In this document: positions 15,130 to 19,856 of the stretch, piece after piece
How positions within the stretch are numbered: position 1 is the first letter of the stretch
Layout of the letters: every line of letters starts with the position of its first letter
Assembly: GCA_028684915.1 (NCBI GenBank)
Contig: JAQUEZ010000102.1
Coordinates: 1 to 19,856 of the forward strand
Source: Desulfobulbus sp.
Lineage (GTDB): Bacteria; Desulfobacterota; Desulfobulbia; Desulfobulbales; Desulfobulbaceae
Reading direction: 5' to 3'
DNA length: 19,856 bases
Translations under genes and position numbers: made by a program
Notes under the pieces: model-generated
Database searches by the model: none
What the model saw: only the letters and a program-made list of their open reading frames with translations
What the model was told of the DNA's origin: nothing

Positions 15130-15420
15130 ATGCAAAAAAAGAAACTGATTGCCAAACTACTCCTCACTGCCCTGCTGATTTCGGCGCCGATCGCTGTTCC
15201 GGCCTTTGCCGACAATATCGATATGCTCCCGAAAAAACCTGGACATCGCCAGAAACTGTCTCCTGATTTATTTGAGGCCTGTCAGGATAAAGCGGCCGGT
15301 GATACCGTTAACATCGAAACCCCGCGGGGTGATCGGATAGAGGCAGTCTGTGAGCAAAAAGATGATCAGCTCGTTGCCCGCCCACTGAGTCCACCGCCTC
15401 AACCATCGGAAAAAGAGTAA
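15130..15420 (+). CDS. Small periplasmic protein with two cysteines
   Basis: 96 residues. Signal peptide MQKKKLIAKLLLTALLISAP followed by IAVPAFA, with cleavage expected before Asp28. The mature part contains LFEACQDKAAGDTVNIETPR then GDRIEAVC: two Cys (51 and 74) that could form a disulfide around a short beta motif. Similar small exported proteins of unknown function exist in many Proteobacteria (ACxGKxxGDxVxFxTPRGxxxxGxC, recalled, not searched). AAGGAG six bases before the ATG settles the start. Divergent from the two-component genes, so possibly under their control. Confidence 0.75.
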   Translation: MQKKKLIAKLLLTALLISAPIAVPAFADNIDMLPKKPGHRQKLSPDLFEACQDKAAGDTVNIETPRGDRIEAVCEQKDDQLVARPLSPPPQPSEKE

Positions 15421-15430
15421 CTCTTTTCCA

Positions 15431-15520
15431 TGATGGACTCGTAAAAAGTCCCTCACACTCTAAGAGATGGCTAAGTAAAAACACAGATATACAAGGAGGA
15501 GTGTATTTTTCGGCGCCATC
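15431..15520 (+). repeat. Interspersed palindromic repeat, copy C
   Basis: Begins TGATGGACTCGTAAAA (15431-15446), identical to the complement of the right end of copy B. It continues with GAGATGGCTAAGTAAAAACA and CAGATATACAAGG (copy B differs at one base here), then a diverged end GTGTATTTTTCGGCGCCATC. The internal arms GTAAAAACAC/GTGTATTTTTC are imperfect here. Lies 10 bases after the stop of the small periplasmic protein. Confidence 0.75.
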
Positions 15521-15597
15521 TTCCATCAACAAGACGAAAACCCGACAACCGCAGACAACCATTGATCTCTGGTTCACTTTTCCATCTGGAGCTATCT

Positions 15598-15966
15598 ATG
15601 AACGAAAACACCACCTCAAAGCAAACCCTCTCGCGTAAATGGGTCACCCCCTTTACCTTGGGAGCCTTTCTCCTCTCCGCCGTTACCGGCATCCTCCTTT
15701 TTTTCAAGGTCCACAGCGGCCTGATCAAACCAACCCATGAATGGCTCAGCTGGCTGCTGGTGATCGCGGCTGTACTCCATATCGTACTTAATTATCGACC
15801 TTTACTCAAAACCCTAACCCAACCGCTGGGCAAGACCCTGATGGTGATCTTTGTTCTCCTCATAGGTGTAAGTTTTTTACCCCTGGGGGATCAGGGGGAA
15901 CACGGAGGAGAACACGATGACCATGCCCCTTCTAGGGGGAAACAACACCACCGCGAGGAGCATTAA
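15598..15966 (+). CDS. DUF4405-like membrane protein with His-rich C-terminal tail
   Basis: 122 residues with three hydrophobic segments (about 18-37, 48-65, 79-96). FKVHSGLIKPTHEWLSWLLV and the following LHIVLNYRPL fit the DUF4405 family, a small cytochrome-b-like fold whose members can carry heme through membrane His. His39, His47 and His61 are candidates. The C-terminal ~22 residues hold six His (102, 106, 109, 117, 118, 122) with Asp/Glu, like a metal-binding tail. GGAG six bases before the ATG at 15598 sets the start. Role unknown; it could be a redox or metal-linked partner in this envelope cluster. Confidence 0.7.
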   Translation: MNENTTSKQTLSRKWVTPFTLGAFLLSAVTGILLFFKVHSGLIKPTHEWLSWLLVIAAVLHIVLNYRPLLKTLTQPLGKTLMVIFVLLIGVSFLPLGDQGEHGGEHDDHAPSRGKQHHREEH

Positions 15967-16156
15967 TCGGGTATTATGCGATCATAACAAGAGGCTCTTT
16001 ACAAAAGTTACTCGTAAAATAGGTACATAACCCTAGGCACAGGGTGTATTCTGTTCTATTGTGTGAACGATTTACTGTCTCTTCTCCAGGGAATACATAC
16101 CCTTTTCAGATGACGACCAAAATGGTCACCAACTGTTGTATTGACGACTTTTTGCG
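15967..16156 (+). promoter_or_regulatory. Intergenic region upstream of macA
   Basis: 190 bases with small dyads ACCCT/AGGGT (16030-16034, 16041-16045) and GACCA/TGGTC (16114-16118, 16123-16127). The first has no T-run, so it is at best a weak terminator. The stretch TTACTCGTAAAAT near 16008 recalls the end of the interspersed repeat but is too short to call. No clear promoter and no good ribosome site before macA. Confidence 0.3.
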
Positions 16157-17386
16157 ATGCATAAATTGAAAAAAAAATCACGCTGGCGCTGGCTATTGAC
16201 GCTAGCCCTGCTGACGCTGGTCACTGCCGGGTCCATCTGGTACTTTTTCAGTGGTGACAAGAAGACCGGCACTATGACCGCACCGGTAACCCGCGGCAAT
16301 ATCGAAACCACGGTTCTGGCCAGTGGCGAGATCGAGGCGGATAACCTGGTCAGTGTCGGTGCCCAGGTCTCCGGACAGCTACAATCACTCAAGGTTGAGC
16401 TGGGCGACTGGGTCAAGGCCGGACAGTTGGTCGCAGAAATCGATTCCTTACCGCAGCAGAATACCCTGCGCAACAAGAAGGCCGCCCTGGATGCGATCCA
16501 GGCGGAAAAGAAGGCCAAGGAAGCCTCACTGGCCCTGGCCGAACTCACTTTTAAGCGCCAACAGCAGATGTTGAAGGGCGATGCCGCCTCCCGTGAGGAT
16601 TTTGAAACCGCCGAGGCCAACCTCAAGGTTCTGCGGGCGGAAATCGAATCGCTCAATGCGCAGATAGAACAGGCCCGGATCGCGGTGAATACCGCGCAGA
16701 TCGACTTGGGCTACACCAAGATCACCTCGCCGATCGACGGAGTGGTAGTGGCGATCGTCACCAAGGAGGGCCAGACCGTCAACGCCAACCAGACTGCGCC
16801 CACCATTATCAAGGTGGCCGATCTGGAGCGGGTCACGGTCAAGGTGGAGATCTCCGAGGCCGATGTGGTCAAGGTCAAGCCGGGCCAACGGGTCTATTTC
16901 ACCATACTCGGCGAACCGGACAACCAGATCCCGGCAATACTCAAATCGATTGAGCCGGCCCCGGAATCAATCGCCAGCGAAAGCAGCTCTAGTTCATCGA
17001 GTTCGTCCTCTTCTTCAAGCTCTTCCTCAAGCGTGGCCATCTATTACATGGGTGTGCTCGATGTACCCAATCCGGACGGCAAGCTGCGCATCTCCATGAC
17101 CACCCAGGTGAATATCGTGCTTGCCGAGGCTAAAGATGCGCTGGTCATTCCTTCGGCGGCACTGGGCAACAAGGACCGCAAGGGCCGGTATTCGGTCCAG
17201 GTATCCGATGGAGCTGAACAAACGCATGAACAGTGGGTCAAGATTGGCCTCAACAACAATGTTCAGGCCGAGGTGATCGAAGGGCTTAACGAGGGGCAAC
17301 AAGTGGTTATCGGAGACAAGTCCGCAACTGCTGCCGCGCCCTCAACCAGTACGCGTCGACGCGGACCGCCTCCAGGGATGCTGTGA
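16157..17386 (+). CDS. macA: Periplasmic adaptor of a MacAB-type efflux pump
   Basis: Membrane-fusion protein linking an ABC transporter to an outer-membrane channel. 409 residues: short basic N-terminus, one membrane span (about 12-30), lipoyl/barrel-sandwich halves (about 52-95 and 188-215, [20 protein letters not shown]), a coiled-coil hairpin (about 97-182) and a beta-barrel plus membrane-proximal domain. MacA marks: [60 protein letters not shown] and IPSAALG. Unusual: residues 276-292 are 17 consecutive Ser. The ATG lacks an obvious ribosome site, but the N-terminus looks right. Its stop overlaps the macB start by one base. Confidence 0.92.
   Translation: MHKLKKKSRWRWLLTLALLTLVTAGSIWYFFSGDKKTGTMTAPVTRGNIETTVLASGEIEADNLVSVGAQVSGQLQSLKVELGDWVKAGQLVAEIDSLPQQNTLRNKKAALDAIQAEKKAKEASLALAELTFKRQQQMLKGDAASREDFETAEANLKVLRAEIESLNAQIEQARIAVNTAQIDLGYTKITSPIDGVVVAIVTKEGQTVNANQTAPTIIKVADLERVTVKVEISEADVVKVKPGQRVYFTILGEPDNQIPAILKSIEPAPESIASESSSSSSSSSSSSSSSSSVAIYYMGVLDVPNPDGKLRISMTTQVNIVLAEAKDALVIPSAALGNKDRKGRYSVQVSDGAEQTHEQWVKIGLNNNVQAEVIEGLNEGQQVVIGDKSATAAAPSTSTRRRGPPPGML
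16982..17032 (+). repeat. Polyserine tract within macA
   Basis: Seventeen consecutive Ser codons using all six synonyms (AGC 4, AGT 2, TCT 4, TCA 3, TCG 2, TCC 2). It is therefore repetitive as protein but not as DNA. It lies in the loop just before [17 protein letters not shown], where E. coli MacA has only a short connection. Confidence 0.9.
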
Positions 17387-19341
17387 TGCAAGCAACACCG
17401 CTTATTCAACTTGAAAACGTTTGCCGCGACTATCCCTCCGGGGATGAGCTACTGACCGTACTCAACGACATCAACCTCACCATCAAGGCCGGGGAGATGG
17501 TTGCCATTGTCGGCACCTCGGGTTCAGGCAAATCGACCCTGATGAACATCATTGGCTGCCTAGACCGACCCAGCCGGGGAATCTATCGGGTCAACGGCCA
17601 GGAAACCGGTGCCTTGGAACCCGACGAGTTGGCCTATTTGCGCCGGGAATATTTCGGATTCATCTTTCAACGCTACCATCTGCTGGCTAACCTCAATGCC
17701 CTGGCTAACGTTGAGATACCCGCAATCTACGCCGGAATGGACAGCAATAGCCGTTTAGAGAGGGCCGCACACCTGCTGGGCCGACTCAACATGGCCGATC
17801 GCCTGGAGCATGTCCCCGGGCAGCTGTCCGGTGGTCAGCAACAGCGGGTTTCCATTGCCCGGGCGCTGATGAATGGAGGCTCGGTTATCCTGGCCGACGA
17901 ACCCACCGGTGCACTCGATACCAACAGCGGCAACGAGGTGATCAAGGTTCTCAAAGAGCTCAACCAGGACGGGCACACCATAATCCTGGTCACCCATGAT
18001 ATGCAGGTGGCCAAACATGCCGACCGGATCATCGAGCTACGAGACGGAGTGATAACCGCCGACCGTCAGGTCCACCCCAACATCGACAAGGTGACCCTGG
18101 CCCCACCGAAATCGACCGGCATCCCGGCCTGGCGTGCGCAATGGGACCGGTTCACCGAGGCCTTCCACATGGCCCTGCTGGCCATGGCCTCACACCGACT
18201 GCGAACCCTGTTGACCATGCTTGGCATCATCATCGGCATTGCCTCGGTGGTCTCGGTGGTGGCGCTGGGCGAAGGATCGCGGCAAAGGATCCTGAAAGAT
18301 ATCAGCTCAATGGGCACCAACACCATCAATATTTATCCAGGAATAGATTTCGGCGACATGCGTTCGGGCAAGGTCCGGACCCTGATCCCCCGCGATGCCG
18401 ATGCCTTGGCCCAGCAGCCCTATGTGGACACGGTCACGCCCATGGTTACCAAGTCGGTCACCTTGATCTACCGCAACATCAGCGTAACCGCCCAGGTCAA
18501 CGGTGTGGGCGAGCACTATTTCCGCGTTAAGGGCTTGGAACTGGCCCAGGGGCAGCGCTTTGACCAATCCAGCGTGCGCACCACCTCCCAGGATGTGGTT
18601 ATCGATGACAACACAAGAAAATCTCTCTTCACCGACTATCCCGGGCCAATACTCGGCCAGGTGATCATGCTCGGCACCACGCCCTGCCGGATTATCGGGG
18701 TAACCAAAAAGAAGGATTCCAGCTTTGGTGACACCGACAGCCTCAACGTCTGGGTGCCTTATACCACCGCCATGACCCGCCTTACCGGTCAGCATTATCT
18801 GAAATCTATTATTGTCCGGGTGGCCGATGATGTCAGCACCAGTGTGGCTGAACAGAGTGCGGTCAAGCTGCTGACCCAACGCCATGGCATCAAGGATTTT
18901 TTTGTTTCCAATCTGGACGCCATCCGCCAGACCATTGAAAAAACTACCCAGACCATGACCCTACTCATCTCTTCCATTGCCCTGATATCCTTGGTAGTAG
19001 GTGGGATAGGCGTCATGAATATCATGCTGGTTTCAGTAACGGAACGAACCCAAGAAATCGGGGTACGCATGGCCGTGGGTGCCCGCCACAGTGACATAAT
19101 GCAGCAGTTTCTTATCGAGGCGATCCTGGTCTGCCTGCTTGGCGGTTTTCTCGGGGTAAGCCTGGCTCTGGGCGTTGGCCTGGCAGTAAAACTCTCCGGT
19201 ATTGATTTTAAGATGATCTACTCCACCGGTGCCATTGTCTCTGCCTTTCTCTGCTCCACCTTCATCGGCGTACTGTTCGGTTTTCTACCGGCCCGTAATG
19301 CCGCCCACCTGGACCCGGTGGTGGCCCTGGCCAGGGAGTAA
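17386..19341 (+). CDS. macB: MacB-type efflux ABC transporter (ATPase-permease)
   Basis: 651 residues, close to E. coli MacB (648). N-terminal ATPase: Walker [10 protein letters not shown] (43-51), Q-loop FQRYH, signature LSGGQQQR (147-154), Walker B ILADEP with Asp171-Glu172, D-loop and VTHD His204. Then TM1 near 267-288 ([21 protein letters not shown]), a large periplasmic domain (about 290-520) and three C-terminal spans ([60 protein letters not shown]) with the conserved [16 protein letters not shown] mechanotransmission exporter of macrolides, lipopeptides or heat-stable toxins in known cases; the substrate here is unknown. I prefer ATG 17386 to the adjoining GTG 17383. Confidence 0.94.
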   Translation: MQATPLIQLENVCRDYPSGDELLTVLNDINLTIKAGEMVAIVGTSGSGKSTLMNIIGCLDRPSRGIYRVNGQETGALEPDELAYLRREYFGFIFQRYHLLANLNALANVEIPAIYAGMDSNSRLERAAHLLGRLNMADRLEHVPGQLSGGQQQRVSIARALMNGGSVILADEPTGALDTNSGNEVIKVLKELNQDGHTIILVTHDMQVAKHADRIIELRDGVITADRQVHPNIDKVTLAPPKSTGIPAWRAQWDRFTEAFHMALLAMASHRLRTLLTMLGIIIGIASVVSVVALGEGSRQRILKDISSMGTNTINIYPGIDFGDMRSGKVRTLIPRDADALAQQPYVDTVTPMVTKSVTLIYRNISVTAQVNGVGEHYFRVKGLELAQGQRFDQSSVRTTSQDVVIDDNTRKSLFTDYPGPILGQVIMLGTTPCRIIGVTKKKDSSFGDTDSLNVWVPYTTAMTRLTGQHYLKSIIVRVADDVSTSVAEQSAVKLLTQRHGIKDFFVSNLDAIRQTIEKTTQTMTLLISSIALISLVVGGIGVMNIMLVSVTERTQEIGVRMAVGARHSDIMQQFLIEAILVCLLGGFLGVSLALGVGLAVKLSGIDFKMIYSTGAIVSAFLCSTFIGVLFGFLPARNAAHLDPVVALARE

Positions 19342-19344
19342 GTT

Positions 19345-19856
19345 ATGCATACAACCCAATACACCCTGCCCTTTCTCGCCTTCCTGGGTTTGACCCTTGG
19401 CGGTTGCGGCTTGCATAGCAGCTATACCAGCCCCGAGCTTGATCTACCGCAAACTTGGAGCCAAGCGCAGGATCCCCGGCCAGCCGGTGTGGATTTTTGG
19501 TGGCGTCGATTTAACGATAGCCAACTCAACCAGCTGATAGATGAGGTTCTCAAACGTAACAACGATCTGGCGGCAGCAGCTCTGCAGCTCCGCAAGGCTC
19601 GACTGCAGGCGGAACTGGCGGAAAGCGACCGCTTACCCAGCCTTTCCGTACAGGGAAGTACCCAAATCAGTCGCAGTCTTGGGTCCTCAAGCGCGGAAAA
19701 ACGCAGCTTTAGCGCATCGGGTTCCGTCAGCTATGAGCTCGACCTGTGGGATAAACTGGGCAGCACTGCCGATGCGGCCCGTTGGGAAGCCATGGCTACG
19801 GAGCAAGATCGGCAGAGCACAGCCCTGTCACTGGTTGCCACCGCAGCCTCACTCTA
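19345..19856 (+). CDS. TolC/NodT-family outer-membrane efflux lipoprotein (3' end missing)
   Basis: The reading frame is open from the ATG at 19345 to the window end (170 complete codons). The signal peptide ends LTLGGC (Cys21), a good lipobox, so the protein is probably lipid-anchored. The mature part begins with the typical YTSPELDLPQTW and FWWRRFNDSQLNQLIDEVLK, then NNDLAAAALQLRKARLQAEL, LPSLSVQGS and SYELDLWDKLGSTADAARWE, as in NodT-type outer-membrane factors (about 460 residues when complete). GGGAG seven bases upstream, four bases after the macB stop: the channel of the MacAB pump. Confidence 0.92.
   Translation, partial: MHTTQYTLPFLAFLGLTLGGCGLHSSYTSPELDLPQTWSQAQDPRPAGVDFWWRRFNDSQLNQLIDEVLKRNNDLAAAALQLRKARLQAELAESDRLPSLSVQGSTQISRSLGSSSAEKRSFSASGSVSYELDLWDKLGSTADAARWEAMATEQDRQSTALSLVATAASL

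Noticed and set aside
16000..16045. Fourth copy of the interspersed repeat
   Set aside because: Only about a dozen bases (ACTCGTAAAAT plus a nearby GGTAC) resemble the repeat end; the core GAGATGGCTAGG and the second terminus are absent.
1..19856. CRISPR array, intact insertion sequence, prophage or known defence system
   Set aside because: No regularly spaced direct repeats, no transposase or integrase frame and no defence-type domain was seen on either strand.

Overview
This 19.9 kb window looks like chromosomal DNA of a Gram-negative anaerobe, most likely a deltaproteobacterial (Desulfobacterota) lineage such as the Desulfobulbales. That placement is inference: it rests on the trpEGDCF gene order, a periplasmic nine-heme cytochrome c, the outer-membrane and lipoprotein repertoire, and the style of the intergenic repeats. 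No 16S gene or taxonomic marker is present.

Left part (1-5257, + strand): the 3' end of rpsT (ribosomal protein S20) with a strong Rho-independent terminator, a 340-base leader holding a second terminator-like hairpin that may be an attenuator, then a tight tryptophan biosynthesis operon trpE-trpG-trpD-trpC-trpF. The operon carries chorismate to indole-3-glycerol phosphate; trpB and trpA are absent, because the next gene is convergent. Middle-left (5243-7617, - strand): a translationally coupled pair, a nine-heme periplasmic cytochrome c followed by an RlpA-type septal-ring lipoprotein with a SPOR domain. Next come a tRNA-Thr(CGT) gene and, directly behind it, the wreck of an integrated element: a frameshifted helix-turn-helix (excisionase-like) gene, a perfect hairpin and a duplicated heptamer.

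Middle (8041-12620, mostly - strand): a secreted alpha/beta hydrolase lies between two inverted copies of a short interspersed repeat. It is followed by a four-gene operon reading leftward: serine carboxylesterase, DUF2157 membrane protein, DUF4824 membrane-anchored protein, LysE/RhtB-type exporter.

Right part (12750-19856): an envelope-stress and efflux neighbourhood. A BaeS/BaeR-like two-component system (- strand) diverges from a small periplasmic protein, a DUF4405 membrane protein with a His-rich tail, and a MacA-MacB-TolC/NodT tripartite efflux set whose outer-membrane gene runs off the window. The sensor kinase has a His/Asp-rich periplasmic insertion, so a metal-linked or envelope-damage signal driving the efflux genes is a reasonable hypothesis.

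The most noteworthy structures are the three copies of an ~90-base palindromic repeat (8041-8109, 9222-9309, 15431-15520), the tRNA-linked element remnant, the possible trp attenuator, the His-rich sensor/DUF4405 pair and the 17-residue polyserine linker in MacA. No CRISPR array, intact IS element or obviously new defence system is visible.
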